Source: Chloroflexota bacterium
GTDB lineage: Bacteria; Chloroflexota; Anaerolineae; Aggregatilineales; Phototrophicaceae
Assembly (NCBI GenBank): GCA_014338005.1
Contig: QUBZ01000031.1
Coordinates: 1 to 41,089, forward strand
Direction of reading: 5' to 3'
Length of the DNA stretch: 41,089 bases
Position numbers and translations under genes: made by a program. The notes beneath the pieces are model-generated. The model searched no databases and was not told where the DNA came from. It worked only from the letters and a program-made list of their open reading frames with translations. Positions 15,182 to 23,246 of the stretch are shown piece by piece. Within the stretch, counting starts at the first letter, position 1. Every line of letters begins with the position of its first letter.

Positions 15182-16033
15182 TTGATTAAGCTGTATCATT
15201 TTATTGTTTTCGTGTCGGCGGCGTTTTTTCCGGCATCCTGTGCAAGCGGCGGCGCGACGACTGCTGCGCTTGTCGATTCGTCTGCGGCAGCATCGGGACA
15301 GGCCGCTGAGGTTAATTCCTCTGTTGGGATTATACTGACAGTAGCTGCGGCAGCCGATCTGACGCCGGCGTTTCAAGAATTGGGCGCGTTGTTTACTCAG
15401 CAAACGGGGATAGGGGTGACTTTCAGCTTTGGCTCGACGGGGCAGCTTACCCAGCAGATCGAGCAGGGCGCCCCTGTAGATGTATTCGCGGCGGCTAACC
15501 AGTCCTATATCAACGAACTGGAGCAGGCCGGCTTGGTTATCCCGGATACAATCGCGCTTTACGCCCAGGGACGCCTGACCATTTGGACATGGGCTGACAG
15601 CCCGCTTACGTTTACGAGTCTGGATGATCTGACTCAGGAGACAGTGAAACGAATCGCTATCGCTAATCCTGAACATGCGCCCTATGGGGTTGCAGCGCGC
15701 GAAGCTTTGGAGTCCGCCGGTCTGTGGGATATTGTACAGCCAAAACTCATTCTGGCTGAGAACGCTGCCCAGACCATGCAGTACGCCCAGACGGGTAATG
15801 TAGATGTCGCCCTGGCTGCGCTGTCGTTAAGTGTTGCGGCGGGTGACGGCGGGCGTTACGTGCTAATTCCCGGAGAACTGCATAATCCGCTGAATCAAGC
15901 ATTGGCGGTGGTCAGCAGCACGAAATACGAGGCGGAGGCCCGGCAGTTCGCCGCCTTTGTGAACAGCGAAGCCGGACGTGAGATCATGCGCCGTTACGGG
16001 TTTATCCTGCCGGGGGAAGAACCGATTCGATGA
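15182..16033 (+). CDS. modA: Molybdate ABC transporter substrate-binding lipoprotein ModA
   Basis: From the TTG at 15182 the product has 283 residues and a lipoprotein signal peptide ending FFPASC with Cys20 as lipidation site. The start is chosen because GAGGGAAGGA lies seven bases ahead and the hydrophobic segment begins there; ATG 15134 would add 16 polar residues. The mature domain follows ModA closely: LTVAAAADLTPAFQELGALF, then FSFGSTGQLTQQIEQGAPVDVFAAAN, whose serines and alanines line the oxyanion pocket, and a late QTMQYAQTGNVDVALA. ModA binds molybdate or tungstate outside the membrane and passes it to ModB. The stop overlaps the modB start (ATGA), so the two are coupled. Base composition is lower in GC than in the flanking genes. 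Confidence 0.92.
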   Translation: MIKLYHFIVFVSAAFFPASCASGGATTAALVDSSAAASGQAAEVNSSVGIILTVAAAADLTPAFQELGALFTQQTGIGVTFSFGSTGQLTQQIEQGAPVDVFAAANQSYINELEQAGLVIPDTIALYAQGRLTIWTWADSPLTFTSLDDLTQETVKRIAIANPEHAPYGVAAREALESAGLWDIVQPKLILAENAAQTMQYAQTGNVDVALAALSLSVAAGDGGRYVLIPGELHNPLNQALAVVSSTKYEAEARQFAAFVNSEAGREIMRRYGFILPGEEPIR

Positions 16034-16719
16034 ACTGGCAGCCCTTCTGGCTCTCCCTGCAAGTCACAGGCACTGCGACGATAGGGATTCTCGCTATTGG
16101 ATTGGCGCTGGCGCTGCTGCTGGCGCGCGCTGTTTTCCCCGGCAAGCTGATTTTGGAGACGGTGATTTATCTGCCGCTGGTGCTGCCGCCGACCGTTGTA
16201 GGTTACTATCTGCTGTTCGTGCTGGGACGGGGAAGTTTTATCCTTGAAGTGCTGCATATTGATCTGCTGTTCACCTGGCAGGCGGCAGCATTTGCCTCAA
16301 TGGTGGTTGGGCTGCCGCTGATGGTTCAGACGGCGCGAGCAGCGTTTGAAGAAATTGAACCTGAAATCGAGGATGCGGCGCGGGTAGACGGCGCAGGGGA
16401 ATGGCGGATATGGTGGTCTATCACGCTGCCGCTGGCGCGGCGCGGTATTCTGGCAGGATTAATTCTGAGTACGGCGCGCGCGCTTGGTGAATTTGGCGCG
16501 ACGATGATGGTCGCGGGGAACATCCCAGGACGCACACAAACACTTCCGCTGGCGATTTATGATGCAGTGCAGGCGCGGCGTTATGACGACGCGCATTTTA
16601 TGGTGCTGATGATGACTTTGCTGGCGTTTAGCGGCCTCTGGCTTGTCCATCGTTTGGAAGTTTCATCGCAGCGGCGCAAAAGACGCAGTATCAGCGGGCG
16701 AAAGCGCGTTTCGTTTTAG
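16030..16719 (+). CDS. modB: Molybdate ABC transporter permease ModB
   Basis: The 229-residue integral membrane protein has about five or six transmembrane segments and the ModB signatures LPLVLPPTVVGYYLL and the cytoplasmic EAA loop EDAARVDGAGEWRIWWSITLP, followed by ALGEFGATMMVAGNIPGRTQ, which is highly typical of molybdate and tungstate permeases. It pairs with ModA, whose stop codon overlaps its ATG. A ModC ATPase would be needed to drive import but is not encoded downstream: the next gene is an MBL-fold hydrolase with its own promoter. The C-terminal tail is very Arg/Lys-rich (RRKRRSISGRKR), somewhat unusual for the family. TupB (tungstate permease) is an alternative, though ModA-type binding residues favour molybdate. 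Confidence 0.92.
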   Translation: MNWQPFWLSLQVTGTATIGILAIGLALALLLARAVFPGKLILETVIYLPLVLPPTVVGYYLLFVLGRGSFILEVLHIDLLFTWQAAAFASMVVGLPLMVQTARAAFEEIEPEIEDAARVDGAGEWRIWWSITLPLARRGILAGLILSTARALGEFGATMMVAGNIPGRTQTLPLAIYDAVQARRYDDAHFMVLMMTLLAFSGLWLVHRLEVSSQRRKRRSISGRKRVSF

Positions 16720-16764
16720 GCGCCGCTCGCCGGGCAGGACGGATCGGCAGTCGGGTTTCAAATC

Positions 16765-16793
16765 TTGATTTTCCGTTTCTGAATAACTATACT
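16765..16793 (+). promoter_or_regulatory. sigma70-type promoter of the MBL-fold gene
   Basis: TTGATT at 16765-16770 and TATACT at 16788-16793 are spaced by 17 bases, 41 bases ahead of the ATG at 16834. The 12-mer GGGTTTCAAATC abuts the -35 box at 16753-16764. Confidence 0.7.
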
Positions 16794-16833
16794 GGCCGTT
16801 CCTGTTTGTTATTTATGCCCGCGCCAAAATGAC

Positions 16834-17673
16834 ATGCAACGAGAACGTGTTGCCGATGATATTTATGTTTTTACCAGCGATCTCTACGTACAGGTTACAG
16901 CCGGGGTGGTCGTAACCAGCGAGGGAGCGGTAGTCATTGACACGCTGGCTTATCCAGAAGAAACTCGGCTCATCAAACGATTTATTGAGTCCCGTCTGAG
17001 GATGAGTGTGCGTTACGTGGTGAACACTCACTTCCACGCCGACCATACTATGGGGACGTGTTTTTTTGAGGGCGCGCGGGTGATCGGCCATGCATTGTGC
17101 CGGGACCTGCTGGAAAAACGCGGGCGTGAAAGCCTGGAACAGGCCAAAACCAACGCGCCGGAGATGCGTGAAGTTACATTGGCGCTGCCGGACATTGTGT
17201 TCGAGGGCGGAGTGATGAATTTGCACTTGGGCAATAAAACGCTCCAGTTGTGGTCAACGCCGGGCCACAGCCCCGATTCGATTGTATGCCTGGTAAAAGA
17301 AGACCGCACGTTGTTCGCAGCCGATACGTTGATGCCGATTCCGTATTTTGTGGATGGAAATTATGATGATTTTGTCGAGTCTTTAAATCGCCTGCGGAAC
17401 CATAACTTCGAGAATGTCGTTCAGGGTCATGGTGAAATCATCCTCCGGGGAGAGGTGGAGGAAAAAATCGCCGAAGACCTGGATTATCTGCTCAAACTGC
17501 GGGCTGCGGTGGACGCTGCGCTGCTGGACCCGTCGCCGGACGCGGCCCTGGAAGCCATTGATATTGAACAGTGTGGCAAGAGCCGCATTTTGCTAAACGG
17601 CGCTGCGCCGCAGCTGCACCGCCGCAATGTTCTGGCGCTGGCAAGCGCCCGCCGCGAGCCGGCCCAATTGTAA
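16834..17673 (+). CDS. Metallo-beta-lactamase-fold hydrolase
   Basis: This 279-residue cytoplasmic protein has no signal peptide. The metal site is clear: THFHADHTMG gives H66, H68, D70 and H71; TPGHSPDS supplies the next histidine, LFAADTL the bridging aspartate, and VVQGHGEI the last histidine. All ligands of a binuclear MBL site are therefore present. The overall sequence fits the broad MBL-fold family that includes SoxH-like and quinoprotein-relay proteins; true beta-lactamase activity is not implied. Residues 215 onward are a helical tail. It has its own promoter and stands between modB and greA, so it probably is not part of molybdate uptake, although it shares a 12-base upstream element with modA. 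Substrate unknown. Confidence 0.88.
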   Translation: MQRERVADDIYVFTSDLYVQVTAGVVVTSEGAVVIDTLAYPEETRLIKRFIESRLRMSVRYVVNTHFHADHTMGTCFFEGARVIGHALCRDLLEKRGRESLEQAKTNAPEMREVTLALPDIVFEGGVMNLHLGNKTLQLWSTPGHSPDSIVCLVKEDRTLFAADTLMPIPYFVDGNYDDFVESLNRLRNHNFENVVQGHGEIILRGEVEEKIAEDLDYLLKLRAAVDAALLDPSPDAALEAIDIEQCGKSRILLNGAAPQLHRRNVLALASARREPAQL

Positions 17674-17727
17674 TTCACTGTCGGATATTTTAATGATTTG
17701 ATTGAACGGATGGATGAGGTGACGTTT

Positions 17728-18195
17728 ATGCCCGAACAGGTTTATCTGACCCCAGAAGGCAAAGCCGAACTGGAACGCGAGCTGGAGGAACTGCTCAACG
17801 TTCGCCGCCCGGAACTGGCCCTGAAGCTCAAAGAAGCAGTGTCCCAGGGCGATTTAAAAGAAAACGCAGATTATCACGACGCCAAAGAACAGCAGGCTTT
17901 CATGGAAGGGCGCATACTGTATCTGGAAAACGTACTGCGTTCGGCGGTTTTGATCTCTAACGATGGCACATCGGATGAAGTGCGGATTGGCTCGGAAGTG
18001 ACCATCGTTGAGGATGGCAACGACGAGGATGAAACCTACAAAATCGTCGGGCCGGCAGAGGCCAACCCGCGCGAGCGCAAAATTTCGCACGAAAGTCCGA
18101 TTGGCGGCGCGCTGTTGGGGCATCGGAAGGGCGACAAAGTGCGCGTAGCTACACCTTCGGGCGAATTGATTTTTAAGATCAAGCGGATTAAATAA
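17728..18195 (+). CDS. greA: Transcription elongation factor GreA
   Basis: The 155-residue protein starts MPEQVYLTPEGKAELEREL, the start of the GreA coiled coil, and continues with VSQGDLKENADYHDAKEQQAFMEGRI, which holds the acidic tip residues (D and E of GDLKENAEY) that reach into the RNA polymerase secondary channel and stimulate transcript cleavage. The C-terminal FKBP-like domain ends KISHESPIGGALLGHRKGD. Length matches the usual 155-160. ATG 17728 is chosen because GAGGTGA lies five bases ahead and family members begin here; an in-frame TTG 30 bases upstream would add ten residues. A strong terminator follows at 18229-18266. Confidence 0.97.
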   Translation: MPEQVYLTPEGKAELERELEELLNVRRPELALKLKEAVSQGDLKENADYHDAKEQQAFMEGRILYLENVLRSAVLISNDGTSDEVRIGSEVTIVEDGNDEDETYKIVGPAEANPRERKISHESPIGGALLGHRKGDKVRVATPSGELIFKIKRIK

Positions 18196-18228
18196 GCCGC
18201 CGGCCTGCCCGCATCTGTATTAAAACTC

Positions 18229-18266
18229 AAACGCCCCGGCAGTCTGACTTCTGCGCGGGGCGTTTT
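18229..18266. terminator. Bidirectional rho-independent terminator after greA
   Basis: AAACGCCCCG (18229-18238) pairs with CGGGGCGTTT (18256-18265); inside, GCAG (18239-18242) pairs with CTGC (18251-18254). The plus strand runs into TTTTGCTTTT. On the minus strand the stem ends in GTTTGAGTTTT, so it can also serve the opposing membrane-protein gene that ends at 18275. Confidence 0.88.
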
Positions 18267-18274
18267 GCTTTTCA

Positions 18275-19612
18275 TCAGCCGATGGGTGTCCAGTCTCCGG
18301 TGCCGCCGAACGGGTCATCGTCGCGGGCGGGCGGCTGTGCCGGAGGCGGCTGCAAGGGGGGCGGTTTTAACGGCGTTACGCTGCCGCCATAAGCCGGCGG
18401 CGGAGCGGCGGGCGGTGTATAGGTCGGGAGCGGCGCGCTGGGCATCGGCGGCGGCGTAAAGGTCGGCGCGTCGGCGGGCGGCGGTGGTGTATAGACGGGC
18501 GCTGCCACCGGAACGCTGGCGACCGGCTGGGCCGCGCCATCCTTGCGCCAGGTCAGCAGTTCGATGGTCAGCTTTTCAAAGTAGCTGTTGGCCGGCAGCG
18601 GCCCAGCGCCGTAGGTCATGTCCACAATGCGCGCCTGCATCCGCAGCGTGTTGGTTTCCAGGGTGAGCGTTCCCCCCGGCTGCGCCAGGATGACCTGCCC
18701 CTTCGGGTCAAGTTTGGAGCGAATGGCGGGGTCGTTAAAGGCGTATTCGGATGCAAAAACGCCGGTGAGGGTGCGAACGAAATCATCCTTGTCGAACAGC
18801 CAGACTTCGATGGCCGTGACTTTTTCCTGCTCGCCCACGCCGACCGTTTCGGAAATGACCGCGCCGCACTCGCCCAAAAATTCATCGTCATTTTTCGCAT
18901 CTTCGATGGCGAAGGAATCATCGAAAGAACGTCCGGGGAAATACATCGAGACATGGCGCGCTACCGGTGGGCCGAAGCTGGTGGTAGGGGCGGCGGCTTC
19001 ATCTTTTGCAAGCTGCTGCGCCAGCTCGCGGGAACGTTTGACGGCATCCACATCCACCTGTATCGCGCCGGGACCTTTTTGCCCGCTGCGGCGGCGGCGG
19101 ATAGAGCGGCGCACCGGCTCGACCAGCATCGGATTGATGTAAAAGCCGTACAGCAGCGAGCCGACAACCGCCACGATGGCGATCACCACCGATCCCAGAA
19201 TCCAGGGACGAATGCTGCCGATCAGACTCGGTTGAGGGGCAGAGGCGGCATTGACCTGCGCCTGAGCGGCCAGGTCTTCAATTTGGGTCAGGCCGAATTT
19301 CGCCGTGATGGCCTGGGGGTCGTCTACGGCCCGCAGCAGGGTAATGGTGTTCTGGTCAAGCTGTTCGGTGGACTGCGCGCCGCTGGCGAACAAGGTGTAC
19401 CGGTCGGCGATGAGCTTCACCCATTCTTCCTGCCAGCCCTGTCCCAGTTTGCTAGGGTCAGCATCGTAGAAAACAACAGGGTCGAGCGCGTAAGACCAGA
19501 TCAGGCCGACTAAAAAGGCCAGCACAATGACGACGATTTGCCGGGGCTTGGGGATGTAGGGCTTTATAACCGGCCATAAGCCGGTGATCGTATCTCGAAT
19601 TTTGCCCACCAT
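18275..19612 (-). CDS. Uncharacterised two-TM protein with Pro-rich tail
   Basis: The 445-residue protein is not assigned to a named family. Two hydrophobic helices are visible, at about residues 26-44 and 134-157. The loop between them contains ADRYTLFASGAQST and would lie outside if the N-terminus is inside. After the second helix comes a very basic stretch (RRSIRRRRSGQK), then a globular cytoplasmic domain (about 210-375) with SMYFPGRSFDDSFAIED and KVTAIEVWLFDKDDFVRTLTG. The last 75 residues are Pro-rich (TPPPP, PPPLQPPPAQPP), a likely disordered protein-binding tail. GAAAGGCGG before the ATG is a good ribosome binding site. It lies between greA (convergent) and topA (same strand, 108 bases upstream). 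Its function is unknown. Confidence 0.85.
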   Translation of the reverse strand: MVGKIRDTITGLWPVIKPYIPKPRQIVVIVLAFLVGLIWSYALDPVVFYDADPSKLGQGWQEEWVKLIADRYTLFASGAQSTEQLDQNTITLLRAVDDPQAITAKFGLTQIEDLAAQAQVNAASAPQPSLIGSIRPWILGSVVIAIVAVVGSLLYGFYINPMLVEPVRRSIRRRRSGQKGPGAIQVDVDAVKRSRELAQQLAKDEAAAPTTSFGPPVARHVSMYFPGRSFDDSFAIEDAKNDDEFLGECGAVISETVGVGEQEKVTAIEVWLFDKDDFVRTLTGVFASEYAFNDPAIRSKLDPKGQVILAQPGGTLTLETNTLRMQARIVDMTYGAGPLPANSYFEKLTIELLTWRKDGAAQPVASVPVAAPVYTPPPPADAPTFTPPPMPSAPLPTYTPPAAPPPAYGGSVTPLKPPPLQPPPAQPPARDDDPFGGTGDWTPIG

Positions 19613-19720
19613 AAAATGCCGCCTTTCGTTCGGATGCCGTAATATCCCGGTTCAAGCTACGCCTATTTTACAGTACATTTTGCCAATACAAAAATGAGCT
19701 GTCTGGATAGGACATGAGAA

Positions 19721-22120
19721 CTAGACCGGCTCTGCCGTACTTTCCCCTAATTCATCCATCTGGTAGGTATGGCTGCAAACAGTACACTGCGCGGTCGTTT
19801 TATTCTGTTCGACCAGCATCCCACCGCAGTTCGGGCAGGGGTGAACCAGCGGGCGCTTCCAACTGGTATAGTTGCAGTCCGGGTAGCGCGAACAGCCGTA
19901 GAAGGTGCGCCCCCGGCGGGATTTCCGCACGATAATTTCGCCGCCGTGCGTTTTGCCGCAGGCCGGGCAGACGACCCCGGTACGTTCCAGCCAGGGTTCG
20001 GTGTAGCGGCATTCCGGGTAGTTCGAGCAGCCGATGAATTTGCCAAAGCGCCCGTAACGCACCACCAGGGGATGCCCGGAAACCGGGCAGTCGCGCCCGA
20101 CGGCTTCCTCCTGCTGCAAGGAAGGCATACTCTCCTGGGCGACCTTGAGCTGCTTTTCAAACGGCTCGTAAAATTCCCGCAGCATAGGACGCCATTCCTG
20201 GTTGCCGTCGGCGATGTCGTCGAGCCGGTCTTCCATCCGGGCGGTGAAGCGGTAATCAATGATGTCCGGGAAAAATTTCACCAGCAGATCGTTGACGATT
20301 TTGCCGGTTTCGGTCGGCACCAGCCGTTTGTCCTGCTTTTCGATGTATTCCCGGTCTTCGATGGTTTTCATGGTCGGCGCGTAGGTGCTGGGGCGGCCAA
20401 TGCCGTATTCCTCCAATGTGCGCACCAGGCTGGCTTCGGTATAACGCGGCGGCGGCTGCGTGAAGTGCTGTTCCGGCAGCAGTTGTAATAAATCCAGCAG
20501 ATCGCCGACCGCCAGTTCCGGCAGGATGCGCCCCTCGTCCTCGTCCGGTTCAACATCTTCATCGCGGGCGTCTTCGTAGAGCGCCAGGAAACCGGGAAAC
20601 TTAATGGTGCTGCCGGAGACGCGGAACAGGTAGGGCGTGTCGCCGCTTGGGCCGGCGTTGATCTCTACCCGCAGCGTATCATAAACCGCGTTGGACATCT
20701 GGCTGGCGACAAACCGCTGCCAGACCAACTGGTAGAGGCGGAACTGGTCGCGGGTGAGGTGGCTTTTGATGCGATCCGGCTCGCGCCAGACGCTGGTGGG
20801 GCGGATGGCCTCGTGGGCTTCCTGCGCGCCCTTCGCCCTGGTCTGGTAAACGGGCGGGGTGGGCGGGTGGAACTTGGCGCCAAACCGCTTGTGGATGAAA
20901 TCTTTCGCCTCGGCCTGCGCCTGCGTGGAAACCTGCGGGCTGTCGGTACGCATGTAGGTAATCAAACCGACCTCACCGCCGTTGCCGATGTCTATACCCT
21001 CGTAAAGCTGCTGCGCGACCGTCATGGTGCGGCGGGCGGTGAAACCCAGGCGCCGCGAGGCTTCCTGCTGGAGCGTGCTGGTGGTAAAGGGCGCCGACGG
21101 GCGGCGCTGGCGCGTGCCGCGTTTTACGTCGCCGACGCGGTAGCGGCTTTTTTCCAGCACGTCCAGGTGTGGGCGCACGTCGCTTTCCTGCTTAAAGGCG
21201 ACATCTTCGCCTTTGTATTTAATCAGCCGCGCCACGAAAGGTTTATCGGCGTCCTTGCCGTTGGCGGCATGTTTTTGCAGCCGGGCGTCCAGCGTCCAGT
21301 ATTCTTCCGGCTTGAAGGCTTCGATTTCCCGCTCGCGGTCAACCACCAGGCGCACGGCGATGCTCTGCACGCGCCCGGCGGAAAGCTGGTTACGAACCTT
21401 CTCCCACAGCAGTTCGGTGATGTTGTATCCCACCAGCCGGTCGAGGATGCGGCGCGCCTGCTGGGCATTCACCAGGTTCATATCCAGGCTGCGGGGGTGA
21501 GAAAACGCCTCCTGAATGGCCGGCTGCGTGATTTCGTGAAAAACGACCCGCTTGGCCCGGTTTTCGTCCATGTCGGTGGCCGCGATGAGATGCCAGGCAA
21601 TCGCTTCGCCTTCGCGGTCGGGGTCGGTCGCCAGGTAAATCTCGCCGGCTTTTTCGACGGCGGCTTTAAGTTCGTTGACGATTTCGCGCTTGTCGTTTGG
21701 CACGCGGTATTTGGGCGTGAAGTCGTTCTGGACATCCACCGATAACTGCGTGACCAGTAAATCGCGCACATGGCCTTTTGAGGCTTTGACGGTATACCCT
21801 TTACCCAGAAAATTGCCGACGCTGCGCGCTTTGGCCGGCGATTCCACGATCACCAGGCGGTCGGCGCTGCGCCGGGGGGAGGCTTTGTGGGCCGGTTTGG
21901 GCGTTTTGCCCTTACCTTTTCGGGCTTTCTTAGGGGCGGCGGTTTTTTCGGGTTTGGGCAGGCCGGCATGGGCTTCGGTAGCGCCCATACGGAATAAAGC
22001 CGTCCCGCAGACCGGACACGCTCCCCGCGTGCCGGGCGCGCCGTTGGCGGTATAAACGGGCTGCGGGTTCTGCATTTCCCGTTGGGTTTTACATTTAACG
22101 CAGTAGGCTAGGTTGCTCAT
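19721..22120 (-). CDS. topA: DNA topoisomerase I (type IA) with extra N-terminal zinc motif
   Basis: The 799-residue enzyme relaxes negative supercoils by cutting one strand through a 5'-phosphotyrosine. The Toprim domain begins LVIVESPAKARSVGNFLG (about residue 88) and holds ATDPDREGEAIAWH with the metal-binding acidic triad. The active-site tyrosine is Tyr389 in GLITYMRTDSPQ. Residues 1-45 are an extra N-terminal module with C-x-x-C pairs (YCVKCKTQ and CPVCGTAL), followed by a Lys/Pro-rich linker. The C-terminus carries three zinc-ribbon-like repeats; the first reads CPVSGHPL, with Ser681 where a cysteine is expected, while the second and third keep CPACG and CPNCG. The gene ends the ffh-rpsP-khpA-rimM-dprA-manC-topA run, 21 bases after manC, and dprA-topA neighbourhood is common in bacteria. 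Confidence 0.97.
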   Translation of the reverse strand: MSNLAYCVKCKTQREMQNPQPVYTANGAPGTRGACPVCGTALFRMGATEAHAGLPKPEKTAAPKKARKGKGKTPKPAHKASPRRSADRLVIVESPAKARSVGNFLGKGYTVKASKGHVRDLLVTQLSVDVQNDFTPKYRVPNDKREIVNELKAAVEKAGEIYLATDPDREGEAIAWHLIAATDMDENRAKRVVFHEITQPAIQEAFSHPRSLDMNLVNAQQARRILDRLVGYNITELLWEKVRNQLSAGRVQSIAVRLVVDREREIEAFKPEEYWTLDARLQKHAANGKDADKPFVARLIKYKGEDVAFKQESDVRPHLDVLEKSRYRVGDVKRGTRQRRPSAPFTTSTLQQEASRRLGFTARRTMTVAQQLYEGIDIGNGGEVGLITYMRTDSPQVSTQAQAEAKDFIHKRFGAKFHPPTPPVYQTRAKGAQEAHEAIRPTSVWREPDRIKSHLTRDQFRLYQLVWQRFVASQMSNAVYDTLRVEINAGPSGDTPYLFRVSGSTIKFPGFLALYEDARDEDVEPDEDEGRILPELAVGDLLDLLQLLPEQHFTQPPPRYTEASLVRTLEEYGIGRPSTYAPTMKTIEDREYIEKQDKRLVPTETGKIVNDLLVKFFPDIIDYRFTARMEDRLDDIADGNQEWRPMLREFYEPFEKQLKVAQESMPSLQQEEAVGRDCPVSGHPLVVRYGRFGKFIGCSNYPECRYTEPWLERTGVVCPACGKTHGGEIIVRKSRRGRTFYGCSRYPDCNYTSWKRPLVHPCPNCGGMLVEQNKTTAQCTVCSHTYQMDELGESTAEPV

Positions 22121-22141
22121 GCCAGTTCCTGGTTCTTGATT

Positions 22142-23224
22142 TTAGAGATACTTATAGTTTTTGGTCGTCAGCAGGTGGTTAACCACTTCTTTAACGTCCT
22201 GGGCGCGGTCTTTGTGGCAGATGAGCAGCGCGTCCGGCGTTTCGACCACGATAATATCCTGGACGCCGATGGTCACGGTCAGTTTATCACTGTATACCAG
22301 CGTGCCGCGCGTGTCCAGGATGACCCGTTCCGGCTGGCGGCCTTTAAAGCCGTTGCCGAATTTGTCCAGTTTGAGGACTTCGTAAAGCGAAGCCCAGCTT
22401 CCTACATCGTTCCAGCCAATATCCACCGGGATGACGGCGATTTTTTCCGCGCCTTCCATCACGGCATAGTCCAGCGAAATGTCTTTGATCTGCTGCCAGA
22501 TGTCTTCGAGGCGTTCCTCAAATTCCGGGGTATCCACCGACAGCTGCAATTTCATAAAACCGGCGTGCATGTCCGGCTGCTGGCGGGCGAATTCGGCCAT
22601 CGCTTGCTGCGCCGTCCAGATGAACATGCCGGAGTTCCAGCTGTATTCACCGGAGGCCAGGAAAGTCGTCGCGGTGACGGCGTTGGGTTTTTCGGTAAAA
22701 CCGCGCGAGACATAACAGGAAAAACCGTCCACATCGCAAAGTTTGTCGCCCTGGCGGATGTAACCGAACCCGGTTGCCGGATAGGAAGGCGAAATGCCCA
22801 GGGTGACGATGTATCCCTGGTGGGCGACTTCGTGGGCGGCGGCCAGGACGGCGCGGAATTTCTCTTTATCCTGGATGTGATGGTCGGCGGTGAGGATGAC
22901 CACCGCCGCCTGCGGGTCGCGCTTCTGGATGACGGTCAGCCCCAGGGCGGCAGCCGGGCCGCTGTTTTTGCCGTAGGGTTCGACGATAAAGTTCTGCGCC
23001 GGGATTTCCGGGGCCTGGGCATGCATGATGTCCACATATTTACGCCCGGTGACAACGTAAATCTGCTCCGGGGCGAACAGCGGGGCCAGCCGGTCAACGC
23101 TGACTTTAAACATGGAAACATCTTCGACCAGTGGCAAAAGCTGTTTGGGCATATCCTGGCGGCTCATCGGCCACAGGCGCGTGCCGCCGCCGCCCGCCAT
23201 AATCAATGCGTAATAATGTTCCAT
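22142..23224 (-). CDS. manC: Mannose-1-phosphate guanylyltransferase
   Basis: The 360-residue enzyme makes GDP-mannose from mannose 1-phosphate and GTP. It starts MEHYYALIMAGGGGTRLWPMSR, the nucleotidyltransferase signature with the GGGGTRLWPxSR loop, then MPKQLLPL. VEPYGKNSGPAAALG is the E-P-x-x-K/R-N-T/S-x-P-A motif, TADHHIQD the metal-binding region, and FTEKPN with YSWNSGMF are characteristic of the mannose-1-phosphate enzyme. IGWNDVGSWASLYEV closes the catalytic domain. The type II isomerase domain of bifunctional ManC/AlgA (about 480 residues) is absent, so this is the short monofunctional form. ATG 23224 has an AGGA/GGAGG-like site ahead and matches the family N-terminus. It may feed the mannosyltransferase-like gene at 1089-2204. 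Its place between dprA and topA is likely just operon co-transcription. Confidence 0.95.
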   Translation of the reverse strand: MEHYYALIMAGGGGTRLWPMSRQDMPKQLLPLVEDVSMFKVSVDRLAPLFAPEQIYVVTGRKYVDIMHAQAPEIPAQNFIVEPYGKNSGPAAALGLTVIQKRDPQAAVVILTADHHIQDKEKFRAVLAAAHEVAHQGYIVTLGISPSYPATGFGYIRQGDKLCDVDGFSCYVSRGFTEKPNAVTATTFLASGEYSWNSGMFIWTAQQAMAEFARQQPDMHAGFMKLQLSVDTPEFEERLEDIWQQIKDISLDYAVMEGAEKIAVIPVDIGWNDVGSWASLYEVLKLDKFGNGFKGRQPERVILDTRGTLVYSDKLTVTIGVQDIIVVETPDALLICHKDRAQDVKEVVNHLLTTKNYKYL

Positions 23225-23246
23225 GCTTCCTGCGCCCCTCCGGGTG

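Noticed and set aside
20759..21745. 328-codon plus-strand open frame inside topA
   Set aside because: TopA is certain on the minus strand by its catalytic motifs; the open frame is a product of high GC content.
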